From NCBI GenBank assembly GCA_024114885.1, contig CP099428.1, forward strand, positions 1,426,001 through 1,490,000: a DNA stretch of 64,000 nucleotides, in the 5' to 3' direction. A model generated the notes under the pieces. The model searched no databases. It saw nothing but the letters and a program-made list of their open reading frames with translations, and was not told where the DNA came from. Each line of letters begins with the position of its first letter. Positions within the stretch are counted from its first letter, which is position 1. A program made the translations under genes and the position numbers. This stretch comes from Septoria linicola (Eukaryota; Ascomycota; Dothideomycetes; Mycosphaerellales; Mycosphaerellaceae). Positions 31,735 to 44,692 of the stretch are shown here, piece by piece.

Positions 31735-34700
31735 ACTAAAAATACCTTCTTAGATCTAATTATTATTCGCTAGCTACTATTCTTCTACTATATCCTTAGA
31801 GATCTCCTTAGGAATAGCTTCTCTTTTCTTCGACGCTAATACTTCTAAGTTACTATCTACGCTTATAAAGCTAGCTTCGCTAAATATATACTCTTTAATA
31901 TCTATAGCTATAGCGTAGGTAGTATCGAATTAAGCTTTAGCTATAGTCTACTATTTAGTTATATAGACCTTGAACTCCTTCTTACTTATACTAAAGAGCT
32001 TCTTTATTTCTATACTTACTACCTAATCTACCTATAGAACTCGGCCTACTAAGGCGTTAGAAATCGGGCCTAGGCCGGTTAATAGTACCTCTATAGCGAA
32101 AGGCTTTATCGCTCGTATAGGGTATATAGTACTAGAAGCTATAAAGGGTATCCGCTCGCGATAGAGATATACGCTATAGATCGTAGGAACGTTAACGTAG
32201 TTACTATTAGGTAGCTTATCTAATATACGACTATTAGGGTAGGCTAGAAATACTATAGGAATCAAGCGATACTCTTCGCCTATACGAGTATACTACTAAG
32301 GGATATAGAGGTACGAAATAACTAGCGAGCTCGTATTAGTATAAGAATTCTTCTAACTAAGCTTAAGATTAGCTTTTATTTCGTCGGTAATTACTAGAGG
32401 TATAGTCTCGACGAAGCCTATACTATAACTTTACTTATTAGCGATAATACGCCTTGCTAGCTACTTCGCCTCCTTAAAGTTAAAGAGCCTATTACTAATC
32501 GTGTCTAAGGTTAGTAAAAGTCGTCCTCTATCGCTAGTATCGTCTAGAGAGACTATAAATTAAACCTAATTAAGCCTCTTCTCCTTAAGTAGTATATTCT
32601 CGTTTAAGGCGATATACTAGAAGCTATTAAGGTAGTTAGAACTAGCCTTATCGTCGAAGATATAAAAGGTAGTAGATAGGTAGGCTACGTACTTAATAGT
32701 CGTATACGGAGTAGTAACTAGCTAGTATAGCTATAGTAAAGGATATTAGCGAAGAAGCTATTAGGATAGCGAGTACTATATACTACGAGACTAACTATAC
32801 TAACTAATAGCTGTATTATACTATCGATATACTATAAACTTATACCGTATAGCTTCGAGTAAAGAGTCTAGGATCTAAAATAGGCTTCTAGTAGAAGAAG
32901 AATAAAAGAGGAAGCCGTAGTCGGTCTAGGTACCCTTATTACTATCGTAGTCTAAGAGCTTCTAAGCCTTCTAATAGACGTTAGAAGTAACCTTCAAGTC
33001 TACTTCGGTTATAGAGAACTAAAAGGGTTCGAGATAGTTTCCTTCTATCTCGTATATTAGAGCGTTAATATCGTCCTCTAGTTCCTAAGTATTAGTATCC
33101 TTCTTACTACGACGAGAGCGTCCTACTAGCTTAGAGAAGAAAGTATTCGCTTCTAGCTTAAACTATATCTAGTTTTAAGTATTCTAGGCGATAAGAGCTT
33201 AGAGATTAGCTATACTACCTATCTAAATAATACGCTAGTAGAGGGTATACGTTACGTTAGCCGTCTTCGGTAGCTTTAAACCTATAGTATTATCTATCTT
33301 AGTTATATATTCTTTATAAAGAGGCTAGCTAAGGTATAGAAGAATATTAATTAAAGCGTAGCTCTTAGCTACTTTCTTCTTCTCCTAGATATTATCGACT
33401 TCTTTAAAAGCTCTACTAACGATTATATAGTAGTAGACTTTAGAGGTAATACTATCCTTTATATAAGCCTAGTAACGTAGATTAGGCTCCGAGTCGCTCT
33501 CTAGCTTAATTCTACTATTATCTTCTAGTACGATTAGCGATAGGCGTTACGAACCTAGTAGTAGCTCCGTCGTAGGTAATACTTAGTCTTATATAGAATC
33601 GCTATCGCCTAAAGCGCTTAGTATAAAAGAAGTCTCGATTAAGGTAATAATAGTTTCTCTAGTACGAATTCTAGTAAGCCTCTTACTCTTATAAAGGATA
33701 GGCGTAGGCTTCTTTATAGAGCTTAGCGTTAACTTCTCTAACTAAGCTTTTAGCTTCTATATAGTACTAGGCGATATAGAATCTCTAAGGCGAGGCTCTA
33801 GAGTTATAAGTAAATTACCTTCTCTTTCTCCTTCTTAACTAGAGTTTCGAGTAGGACTAGATAAGGATAGGCTCTTAGGCGTAGAGGAGAAAGGTCGTCT
33901 ATTAGATCTTAGATTTCTAAGAGAAGGTAATAGTCTATAGGATATTAAGGGCTATTTCTCTACTACTAGGAATACGTAGGTCGGTTCTTCGAAGGTCTCT
34001 CCTTTAGTAAGCTTAACTATAAATCTATACTAATTAAGTCTATAGCCTACCTCTAGGCGTACTTCTCTTATCTTATAGCTAAATACGTCGACCTACGAGA
34101 GCTCCTCCTTAAACTTATTCTAGTAGCGTCTCCTATCTAAGTTCGTATTAATAAAGCCTAAGCTCTACGAGCTAGGAGTCTTCTTACTTCTCTATAGCTA
34201 AAAATACTAGCTACGAGAGAATATATTCGCTATCTACTAATAGAAACGCTCTTACTTTTACTACGCCGAGAAGACCTAGTCTTTTAGCTTACTCTCTTCG
34301 AAGACGCCTTTATACTTATTTAACTATTAATAAAGGTTTCTAAGTATTTCTTTATTATATAAGACTTAGTTAAGGAAGAGGAAGTTTTACTTATACCTAA
34401 ACTCTATACGTAGCTACTACTAGATTAAGTTTCTCTCTTTTACTAAGTCTCGGCCTTCTTAGTATATCTTCTTTATATTATCGCGCTTTACGCTCTACGC
34501 GTTAAGGTACTTTAGTAAAATCTTAGCTAAGAGGCGTTTAAAGAAGTTAAATATACTAATCTTTATTCTATCGTTTACTTTCTCGACTTACTTAAATACT
34601 AAGTCGATACTCTCCTTCTATTCTTATAGCGTTTCTAGCGATAGGATAGCTTTAGTAGCGTTATTAAGGTTTGTTATACTAGTAAGAGGTCTACTTAAGG

Positions 34701-34980
34701 CCTAGAAACTAATAAGAGAGCCTTCGCGATTAGTATAAGCGAGCGCTATATCTTATATAGAACTTAAAGAAGCTATTTTTCGTCTCTTCTTTAAGGAATC
34801 TTATCTAGGTAGTTCTTATATTAGACTTCGAATAGGTAAGGCTAAAGACGAAAGCGCTAGTCTTAATAAGTATTTAGGCGTTAAAGAACGCTAGAAAGAG
34901 GAAGTCTTATTCTTTATACGCGATAGAGAAAGAGAACATCTTTAAATAGTCGTATTAGTAGCTTAGAGTAATATAAAGCG
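31735..34980 (-). pseudogene. Gypsy unit 1 ORF3, downstream of integrase, unknown function
   Basis: One minus-strand frame is coding-like for about 1,080 codons, interrupted only by TAG/TAA codons consistent with former Gln or Trp codons. The upstream part reads RSLTPKYLLRLALSSLALPI and later INLxRRRYxNKFKEELS-type basic sequence. The middle is Ser/Pro/Lys-rich (DSISPSTIQKLKAQLEK). The C-terminal part includes a stop-free stretch of 77 codons (32265-32032) reading LAYPNSRILDKLPNSNYVNV and IKPFAIEVLLTGLGPIS. I recognise no domain. The start codon is unclear, as RIP changes ATG to ATA. An ORF between integrase and the 3' LTR is not part of the basic Gypsy plan. It could be an accessory gene, a captured host gene or a displaced structural gene. 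Confidence 0.6.
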
Positions 34981-35277
34981 CGTAACTAGTAATAAGTAAC
35001 TTAAATAGCGAGGAGAGTTAGGCGCGTAACTAGTTATAGAGTTTTCTATTATATTAGTTACTACTTACGTATATAAACAGCTATATAGCGTTACTAGGTA
35101 GTAACGAAAGATAAGAATCGAACTTAATAGAAGTAAGGCTCTATAGTAACTAATTAATAGTTAATAAGAAAGAAAAGATCGTTTAGAGCGTAAAAGTAGT
35201 CTAATTATATACCTTATCGTAGTAGCGTAACTACTATTAGGATTAGAGGTCTATACGTAAGGCTTAGTTACGTAAGG

Positions 35278-35308
35278 TTTTAGTTATCGTTTAAAAAGAT
35301 AACTAAAA
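35278..35308. repeat. Palindrome P2 (TTTTAGTTATC...GATAACTAAAA)
   Basis: Perfect 11-bp arms around GTTTAAAAA, upstream of ORF3 on the minus strand. In unit 2 (48236-48266) one arm is altered from TCG to TTA. Confidence 0.75.
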
Positions 35309-35699
35309 GTTTATTTTACCTTAACGCTTCTATAGCCATCGTATACTACCGACGCTACTACTAACTACTATAGTATATACCTTACTATCGCTAATAAGAG
35401 CTAAGACTTAGATACTATCGTCGTTACTCCTACTAACTTAAAAGAGCCTTATTTTTCGTATACCTAGTCGACTTATTAGATCGTACTTTCTATATTATAA
35501 GAGACCGCTAGCGCTATAATTAATAGCTAGAAAGGAGCTATTAGAGCCGCTATCGCTAAAGATTTAAGCTTCTTCGTTTCTAGGTAGGCTAAAAAACCTT
35601 AAACTTTAAGAATTCTCTACTAGAAACTAATATTTTTAGTAATTCCTTTAGTTAAGTAAAAATTAGTAGTAGAAAGGCTTTTAGGACAGAAAATTATTA

Positions 35700-36300
35700 T
35701 CTTACTTCGCCGATTAGTAATAGAAAAGAGCTCTAGGAAGGTAGATCGTAGTATTAACCTTAGAAATTACTAGTAGAAAAGAGCTTTAAGAGTATAGCTC
35801 TAGCTTAGATTCTAAGACCTAGTAGTAGAAAGTAGCTTAGAATAGCTAACTTTTATAGCGATAGTAGGCTCGGGACTTAGAAAAAGGAGTAGGATAGTAG
35901 GTTAACTAGTAGATATAGAATCTATACTTAAAAGTTAAGCTTAGGAGAGTAACTAGCTATATAGATACTTATCTTAGCTATAGAAAATAGCGTCGAGATA
36001 GTTAGGATTAGCTAGATTCCTACTAATCTAGTAAAAGAAGAGCTTAGGAAGGTTAGATTAGAGCTTAATAGTAGCTCTAGGAATAAAAGAAGTACTTAGA
36101 ATAGCTATAATTTAGCTAGATTTATACTAGTCTAGTAAATTATAAGCTTAGAAAGCTCTAATTAGAGCTTAATAGTAGCTTTAGGACTAAGAGAAGCGCT
36201 TAGGAAGGTTAGATTAGAGCTCGATAGTAGCTCTAGGAATAAAAGAAGCGCTTAGAATAGTATAGACTTAGGAATATTAGCTCTTTTATAATAGAGGCTA
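35700..36300 (-). repeat. Repeat-rich spacer between Gypsy integrase and ORF3
   Basis: A block containing GCTTAGGAAGGTTAGATTAG and GATAGTAGCTCTAGGAAT recurs with a period near 156 bp (starting near 36042 and 36198), with degenerate copies near 35710-35770 and 36110-36180. No coding frame is evident. The second unit carries the same spacer near 48660-49260. Confidence 0.6.
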
Positions 36301-36399
36301 GGCTTTAGTAGCTAGATCTTAGCTTATACCTCTAATTAAGTATTACCTATCGAATTTCTACTTCTTTAGCTCTACTAGGCTAGCTTTAGCCTTTAGTTT

Positions 36400-39300
36400 A
36401 CTAAGTCTTCTACTTCTTCTTTAAGCTTCGTTAGTAGCTAGTATATATAACTCTCTCTTTCTTCTTAAGTTATTACTAATAGCTTACTAATAAAGATCTA
36501 TAGATACTTATACCTAGGTAGAAGGCCTAGTTCTATAACCTTCTCTATTAGTAGCGATACTTCTTCTAGTTTAATCTAATCTAGAACTAGCTTTAGGTTT
36601 TCTTATAGAAAGATATATTTCTTAAAGTCTATCCTCTTATAGATATACTCTCGTTTAGAGCTATCTAGTTCCTTAAGCTTATATAATATACCTCTCTATA
36701 ATACTTTAGATACTCTAAAAGAGCCTTCTTACCTAAACGTAAGCTTATAAGAGAAGCTAGTTTTTAACTTAGAGTAGTATACTAATACGAGATCTCCTTC
36801 CTTTAGTACTATAAGATCTATATAGCGATATTTATCGAAGTACGCCTTATTCTATTCTTAGAGACGCTATTAATATAGTCGTCCTTCTTCTATAGTCGTT
36901 TCTATAGCTTCTAGGGCCTAAGCTTAAATCGTAAGAAGCTCTACTCTAGTCTTAACCTTACTCTAATCTATAATCTAGAAGGTATAGTATTCTAGCTCGA
37001 TTAGTAGTACTACGTTACGCTTAATTATTACCTCTAATAGTATTAGGCTAGTAGTAGAGACTATTATCGTTCTCTCTACCTATAGTACTACTAGAATATA
37101 GTTACGAATCGTATAAAGGCCGCTATTAGAGAGCTTTAAGTAAGCGTCTAATATTGTCTTATAGCCGACTTTAACGATAGCGTTAGACTAAGAGTAGTAT
37201 AGCGAAATATTAATACGTTTAATACTATACGATAGTAGTAGCTTCTCTATATTACTAAGGTTAGTCTTATAGTTATCGAGGATAACTTCTATAATAGTAC
37301 CCTACTAGTAAAAGATCTCTTTCTATATAAACCTTACTATCTATACTAAAGAGATACTCTTCGCTAGGTACTAGAATATACGTACTTCTAGCTAGCGCGA
37401 TAGAGATTCGCGTATAACTATTAACGAATAGTTCTTCGAGATATATAAGCCGTCGATATACTACTACTAGCCGACTATAACCTAGAGCGGGATCTATAGT
37501 TCTCTAGGTACCTATCTTCTATACTGAAGACTATAAATAGTATATTACTAAATAGCGAGCGAGATTTAAGCCTAAACTCTATCTTACTACTATCGTTTCT
37601 AGATAAGATTATACGTCTATTTAGCGCTACGATAACCGTTCTTATAATAGTATGTCTTAATAATACGAGCTCGCGCTTTAGGTTTATTAATAACTCGCTA
37701 TAAGGGTCTAGCTACTCGCTCTTAGCGCTAGAGCTAGTTATTCTTAATATAAAATAGCCGATACTTCTTCCTTAACCGCTTATACTCGTTATTAGAAACT
37801 CTCTTAGGTCTTTATATTCGTATAAGTACGAAAGCGATATTTATTAACTCCTAAGAGTAGATCCTATTAATTATAGGTAGCTCGCTCTAAATTACTTATA
37901 TAGAGAAGGCGTTAACGTAAAAGGTATCGAAGAATTACTTATTAATTATTAGATCTACGTCTTCTTCCTATTCTATAGCCTCTATATCTTTAGACGTAGT
38001 AGGCTTTCTCGATAACGAATCTAGAGCTATATACTTCTTACTAGGAATATATATAATATTAAAGTCGAAGAGGTAGATCTATACTAGCTAGCGCGTTATT
38101 ACTATATTTAGTAAATTAGAGGTAGCCTTATTAAGCTAGTAAACGAGAGTATTTATATTAATCTCTAGTTAGAAGTATACTCTAAATAGCTATAGTTTTA
38201 GCTTCTTTAATACCTTTAGTATACTAAGGTATTCGCGCTTTCTAGTATTATACTTGACCTCTACTAAGTTAAATAGGCTAGACTTATATCGGACTAGATA
38301 GTAGAGAAGTAGCTCGTCTCGATTATATTAGGAAAGCATATATCTCTAACCTTTACTACTCGAATCTACGCCTACGATAATAAGTCCTACTCCTTCTCTA
38401 TAGTTAAGAGTAACTAGGGCTAGGGCTAAAACTAGTACCTTTAAGACGATATCTTTAGCTAGTTAGTATTTAGTAGTCTATTAAAACTTAGTATTCTTCT
38501 ATAAGAGTTTAAATAGTAGAGTAAAGATAATCGTAAAACCTTTAACCTAGACGCGGTAGTATATAACTACGCCGAGAAAGATTCGAACCTCTTTCTAATT
38601 CTCTAAGGTCGGCTATTTCTTAATCTTCGCTACTCTTACGAAGTCTAGATAGCGACTATTAATACTAGTAAGGTAACTAACGATTACTAACTATTCGTAA
38701 TAAAGCTATAGCTTATTAAAAGCTACGGTTATATTAGCTCGTTCTATATTATAGAGAACGTTGTCTATAGCTATAATATATTTAATAACGTAATAGCGAA
38801 GGCTAGGTTTAACCTCTTTACTATTATACTTCGTCTTAAGCTCTTTAATACCGATATTATTAAGGAACAGCTATACCTTATACGAGACATACTCTATAAG
38901 TACTTAATTAATAATACGAACGAACTAGGTAATAGAATTCGTAGCTCCTTATAGTAACGTTATCTACTATAATAGTCCTAGCGGTAAGTCGAAGCCTATA
39001 AGGTCTCTATATAATTTATCGAGTAGGATTTAGTTATATCTAGAGAAGATATTAACTAACGAGGCTAGCGCGTAACCGGTAAAGTCCTTAGAGAAACTCT
39101 TAGCGTTAGGTAGTAAGTTCGAATCTCTTATAGTAACTTAATTAAACTTCTAAGCTACGTTAATTAACTAATACTTCTTAGGCTTACCTATCTCTATTTT
39201 CTTACTAATAAGGAAGTATAGGTTTCGATAAGCACTATAGTATAGCTTAAGAGTTCTAGCTTAGATTCGTTATCTTAGTATGTCTTCTACGACGTACTAT

Positions 39301-40385
39301 AGAGATAGGTTTAGCTTAAAACCTAGATACTACTATAGCTCGTAAGGAACTATCTAAATCTTCTATAGTAGAGTAATATTAGGATTAATTCGGCCTAAAT
39401 ACGTAAAGTCCTACGTAAAGATAGCTTCTCGATTCCTTAGTATATAGTATAACAAATCTAGCTTCTTTAGTAGTAGTTCTATACTAGGTTTAAACTTTAT
39501 AAGCCGTTTAGGCGTAAGCTATAATCTAGGCTCGATCGTCGAGAACCTCTTAGTTAAGTACTTACTATTATAAGGTCTAGTACTAGGTAGTATAGCTACT
39601 TCCTTCTTAATATAAGTCCGTTACTAGTTCTTTAACCCGCTAGAGTTTAAGCCGTTAGTTATAGTAATATCGGCATTTACTAGTTTAATCTTATTAGTAA
39701 CTCGTTTATAAAGAGTATAGGCGCTAATATAATTATCTAGCTTCTACTACTCTATAGCTTCTTTATTATAAGCTCTCTCCGCTACTATATTAATAGCGGC
39801 CGAGATAATATACGTCTCTTCGCTAAGCTCGTTATCTACTTTATTAGAAATAACCTCGTTATAGGGTCCGGGTTCTTAGATAGCTAGCTCCGCCTCTCTA
39901 AGCTTCGTACGAGTAATTATCAAGTATTCGCCTTCGTAATTCGAACCCTAGCTCGATTAAGACACTAGTATAGTATCTTTAAAACTATACTTAATACTCT
40001 AGTATAAGTCTCGCTCGCTAGCGTAAGCTAGCTTAGCTTCGCCGGTAGCTAGTAAAAGCTTCTTAAGTCGACTATTTTAGCTAAATTTAGCAATATTACC
40101 TTTAATAGCCGCTACTACGAGATAGTTATACTATATTTAAGTCTAGCTATAATTAACCTGTCTTAATAGCTCGAGCTATTACTATAGAGAGGTACTTTAT
40201 CTAATTAAGTCTACTATAAAATAGTCTCCGAAGTAGATTACCTTTATATACGATAACTACTACGTAAGGTAGTTAAAGACTTAATTCTCTAAGAGTTTAG
40301 AGCTATTAGTAACTATAAACGAACACTAGTACTAATCGCTTATCTATCTATACTACTAGTATAGTTTAAAGTATAGTATAGAAAG
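36400..40385 (-). pseudogene. Gypsy unit 1 pol (protease region, RT, RNase H, integrase)
   Basis: Minus strand. The reverse transcriptase has FLNNIGIKELKTKYN at 38867-38830 where the fungal Gypsy motif is FLDD; both Asp are Asn (38861-38856). The thumb/connection reads ENxKEVRIFLGVVIYYR. RNase H (about 38400-38000) reads FNLVEVKYNTRKREYLSILK and then FDFNIIYIPSKKYIALDSLS. The integrase C-terminus near 36780-36600 reads GDLVLVYYSKLKTSFSYKL. The RT-RH-IN order identifies Ty3/Gypsy. Stops replace Gln and Trp throughout. Confidence 0.88.
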
Positions 40386-40391
40386 TATAAC

Positions 40392-40418
40392 GTAATTATC
40401 GTTTAAAAAGGTAACTAC
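40392..40418. repeat. Palindrome P3, degenerate, between Gypsy gag and pol
   Basis: GTAATTATCGTTTAAAAAGG then TAACTAC, related to P2 and P4 with mismatched arms. The unit 2 copy is at 53350-53376. Confidence 0.55.
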
Positions 40419-40419
40419 G

Positions 40420-43400
40420 GAACGTTCTACTAGCTAACCCTCCTAAGTAGAGTTTTTACCTCTAACTACTAAACCTTATACGGAAAGAATAGTAGAAGCT
40501 TAAAAAGCTTATAATCTCTCTCTCTACTCCTCGCTATTATAAGATCTAGAGTCCTCGATAGTATACTCTATATTCTTTAGCTAATAATTACTAAAAGTTA
40601 GAGTTCGGATACTAACTTCTATTAAATCTCGATACGATACCTATATTAGAGCCTCTACTAAACTCGTACTATCGACTAGAGCTAGTTCCTCGGTACTCTA
40701 GCTTTTCCTAGGACCTATTCTATAGTACGTATATTACTATAGCTATTAAAACCGGTAAATATAATAATATAGCTATCTAGAGTACTAATTAAGCCCTTCT
40801 AAGAACTATCGTCGTAGTTCTTAGAAGCTAGGCGTACCTATCGTACCTATAGCTAGCTAAGTAAGATCGGGCCGTTTACTAGTAAGACTAGAAATAGTAT
40901 AGTAACTCTTACGCTAAAGGTATCGATTAATATCTCTAGGTAGTACCTAACGAAAGTAACCTTACCTTCGACTCCTTCTATAGTAATATTACTAAGAGAG
41001 GTTATACCGACTTGAAGCTTTCGAACGTATTCGATTAGTATAATTATTAACTTAGCCTCCTCGTCGATTAAAGACTCGTAAGCTATTATTCGAGAGCTAT
41101 ACTTTATAGGCACGTAGATACTTAGAATAATCTAATAGATATTATTAAATAATAGAAGGATATTATCTATCTACTCGTAAAGCTTAGAAGCGGGCCTAGG
41201 TTTTACTATATTAATCGCTATAGTAGTAGCCTAGAAGGCCTTAATATTAGTTACTAAAACAGCTTTTATTAGCTTCTCTACTATATCGTAGAAGGCTTTA
41301 GATAATAAGGAATATATGCTAATCTTAGCTCTACTACCTCTATTCGTACGCTTCTTTATATAGAGCTTATTAAGCTTCTTACGTAGATCTATATCGTTTA
41401 GAACACGATCTTATAAGAAATACGACGCTCGCTCGCTATAGAGAATAATCTCTACTAAACTTAACTAGACCTTAGATTCAAGTATTTTATCTATCTAGAA
41501 GATATTAGCGTTATTATTAGCGTACGTAGCTCGAAGGTAGTTATCTATACGCTTAGTCTTTAGAGGCTCCTTAGCCTTCTTCTACTTTTAAGTATACGTA
41601 GGAGCGACTAGAACTAGTAGACTATTTAAGTAGTCGTATATCTACTTATTCTCGATCTTATCGTTATTACGTCTCTAAGTTTAAGAATCCTCTAACTCTC
41701 CTATATCTATAAGGTAAGGAGCTAGCTAGTTTTTATCTTTAACCTCTTTAATACGAGAGTAACGATAAGCGCGAGTTCTTATAGCTATAGCCTAGGTCGT
41801 AATTCGCTTCTATACTCCTATTAGCTATCCTCTAACTAGACGAGAAGAGTTTAGGTTTCGTTTTATCTTTATACTATCTCTAGCTACGTAGGCGCCGATT
41901 AGATCGTCCTAATCTTTCTATATAATAGAAGCGACTTAGCTAATATTAATAAGACTATCGATACTAGCTACCTTATTCGCTATCCTCTACTAGCTCGCTT
42001 TTAACGTTAATAAACGATCTATATTTTCAAGATTAATCTTCTCGTAGCGCTACTCTAATACTCTTATTAATATAAATAGCTTTAGTAGTTCTTTATCCTA
42101 GTAGTACTATATCTTTTCCGTACCTAGGTAAGGCGTCCTATAGTATATAATACTAGTCTTTAGATCTCTATATATTAAGCTCTTAGTCTCGAACTACTAT
42201 AGATACTCGTAGTTTGTAGCTATATAGCCTTCGAGCCTATATATCTAATAACCTAAAATCTTTAGAGCGATCGCTACGTAGGCCTTAATTATTAACCTAT
42301 TATCTATCGTAGCTAAGTTAATCAAAATCTCCTAGCTATAAGTAGGTCTTAGAATATATAGATAGTCGTAATCGTAAGACTTCGCCCGCTATCCTATCGA
42401 CGAGCGTAGTAGCTATAGGCCTCTTTCTTCGAGTCGACGAATCGTAGCGATTATAAGGTCTTATATACTAGTAGTAATATTATCGATAGTTACTAGCTTA
42501 CGGCCTTTATAGACTACCGTTTCTCTAGCCTTGAACTTAGAGTTTAGTCTTAGAGCGGACTTCTTTACTACTTCGTATAACTACTAGACGTCTCTACCGC
42601 CTTTGTTATATACTTCTAATTTAAAGTCCTTATTACTATTAATCTAACGCTAGGCTATCTTTAAGAGCTTACTATAATCTAAGTCCTTATTATTAAGATC
42701 TAACCTAAGATAGGCCTAGAGCCTCTTACTAAAACGAAATAGAAGGCCTCGTATAAATAGAAGAGTACGAGAACGCTCGTCTATATACGAAGTAGGTATA
42801 GTATTAGAGTAGAGTATAAACTGCCTTAAGTACTCTAAGAGATTATTATCCTCGCTATAGTTAACCTTATAAAGGTTTTCTATATAGTAGCGGTTTCCGA
42901 GTATATATATATTATTATACTTTTAGTATTCCTTAATATTCGACTCTTTAAACTTAGTATAGTCTCGGTCGTAGAAACTATTAAGGCGCTAGTATCTTCT
43001 ACGTTAGACAACCGTAACCTAAGTAAGTAACTTCTCGTAAAGCTATTTATTATTATTTATAAGTAGAATAGAGTAGTTACTATATAGTACTTTAAAACGC
43101 TTAATATACTTAGTTACGTTCTCTCTATTAAAGAAGAGATTCTAGTCCGAGCTAGGTAGTAGTAGAACCTAAGCGATAATTACCTTCTAGCTTTAGGTTA
43201 CTTAGATAGTCTCTATAAGTAGCTAGAACTATACTATAGATAGTCTACCTCTTAAGTTCGGTCCTTAAAATATATTAGTATTAGGGTTAAGGTTAGTACC
43301 TCCTTAGTCCTTAGCTTCTATAGATATATCGTTGTCTAGTAGAGGGAATAAAGTAAAAGTAGGTAGTAGTTTTACTAGTAATCTTCGAATTTGCTTATTA

Positions 43401-43500
43401 AGCTAGTTAGATAAGCTACTCTCTAGTATTTCAAGCTAGCTAGTAGATACTAATTTACTTATAGAGCTCGTTCGAAGGTATTCTAAGAGTATATTATACT
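40420..43500 (-). pseudogene. Gypsy unit 1 gag
   Basis: About 1,000 codons on the minus strand between palindromes P4 and P3. The capsid-like block near 43150-42780 reads FNRENVTKYIKRFKVLYSNY, then YQRLNSFYDRDYTKFKES and LLEYLRxFILYSN. This is the pattern of fungal Gypsy gag proteins (a retrotrans_gag-like fold). A stop-free stretch at 41113-40853 reads ESLIDEEAKLIIILIEYVRK. It is longer than usual for gag and may include the protease at its end. Confidence 0.7.
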
Positions 43501-43529
43501 CTTCTTAATTAGGTTTTTAAATAAAATAT

Positions 43530-43552
43530 AGTTATCGTTTAAAACGATAACT
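43530..43552. repeat. Palindrome P4 (AGTTATCGTTT/AAAACGATAACT)
   Basis: Nearly perfect palindrome between the leader and gag on the minus strand. In unit 2 (56488-56510) one CpG is now TA. Confidence 0.75.
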
Positions 43553-44266
43553 AAAAAACAAGAGTCTAAAATTTTCTTAGCTATTAGAAGGTAAACGTTA
43601 AACTTTTCTTTATAATACTAGAGCTATATTAATTATACCTAATAAGTAAGATATATCGTATCGTATAGTTCGACCGTTTATAGCTAGGCGCGTCTATCTC
43701 GCTTATTTAGGTAATTCGCTACGTAACTATAGTAGTATAATATTACGTTAGCCTATACTATATACTAGGTCCGAGGCCTTAGACGTAATTAGTGTCCTTA
43801 GCTAAACGATTAGCGTCTAACGCCGTACTAGGGCTTATTCTAAGCGATCTATATACTAGAGAATACGAGATTACCTAAATAGGTCCGGCCTATCCTATAG
43901 CCTCTACGCTATCCGAACGAGAGCGTTTTTATACTAAACTAGGGTCTAATCGAAGACTATTATAGGTATAGAGACCCTAAGTAAATCTCCGATATAGTAA
44001 GTCGCTTTACTATCTATCTAACAATTACCGAATAGATCCGTACTAAGAGGTACTAGAGGTTTATAACTTTTCTAGGTTAGAGCGATATCTATATTCTAGA
44101 AGCTTCTATATTATTATAGCCCTTTAAGTCGCCTCTTACGTAGGCTTCTTTTAGGCCTCTTATTAATGTTTATAGTACGTTAGTTCTCGCTTTAAGGCTA
44201 CTATCTACCCTCTATACTTCTAGTCCTAGTATATAAGAGAAGAGATAGCCCTATCTTCGACTCTAT
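43553..44266 (-). other. Gypsy unit 1 leader region
   Basis: About 710 bp between the middle LTR and gag. On the minus strand the sequence next to the LTR reads TAGAGTCGAAGATAGGG, a possible primer-binding site (TGG before RIP). No coding signal. Confidence 0.5.
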
Positions 44267-44546
44267 TAATAGATAATAACTACTCTAATACTAACCTCCT
44301 AGGTAGGTATAAGAGCGGTCGCTATAGAATAAGACCTATTTAGAGAGTAATAGTCTTATAATATATATATTAACTAGTAGTAACGAGCTTAAAATAGTAG
44401 CTCTAGGACTAAGAGCCTTATACTAGGACTATAGGATATTAAATTAATTAAGTAGAGTAAACATTTTTTTCTTAGAAACAAGCTACTACCTTACTTTTAT
44501 ACTAAAAGCGCTAAGTATAGTATATAGATAGGCCTTTACCTTACTA
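44267..44546 (-). repeat. Gypsy LTR copy 2 (shared middle LTR)
   Basis: 280 bp. It serves as the 5' LTR of unit 1 and the 3' LTR of unit 2. It has a leader/primer site on one side and a purine tract on the other, so it is not a simple solo LTR. Confidence 0.88.
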
Positions 44547-44692
44547 ATCCTCTCTTCCTTAGTATCTAACTAGATACCTAACTACTTATAGATCTTGCTT
44601 AGAATTACTTAAAACTAGCTAGTTTTTCTATTAAAGTCTATTAAACTTTTAATTAGAGGCCTATTAAATAGTTATCTTTTCTAACGATAACT

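Noticed and set aside
32032..32265. A stand-alone 77-residue gene
   Set aside because: It is a stop-free piece of the degraded Gypsy ORF3, continuing in the same frame on both sides. Its start is only an internal codon.
40853..41113. A stand-alone 86-residue gene
   Set aside because: It is a stop-free fragment of the Gypsy gag region, present in damaged form in the second unit.
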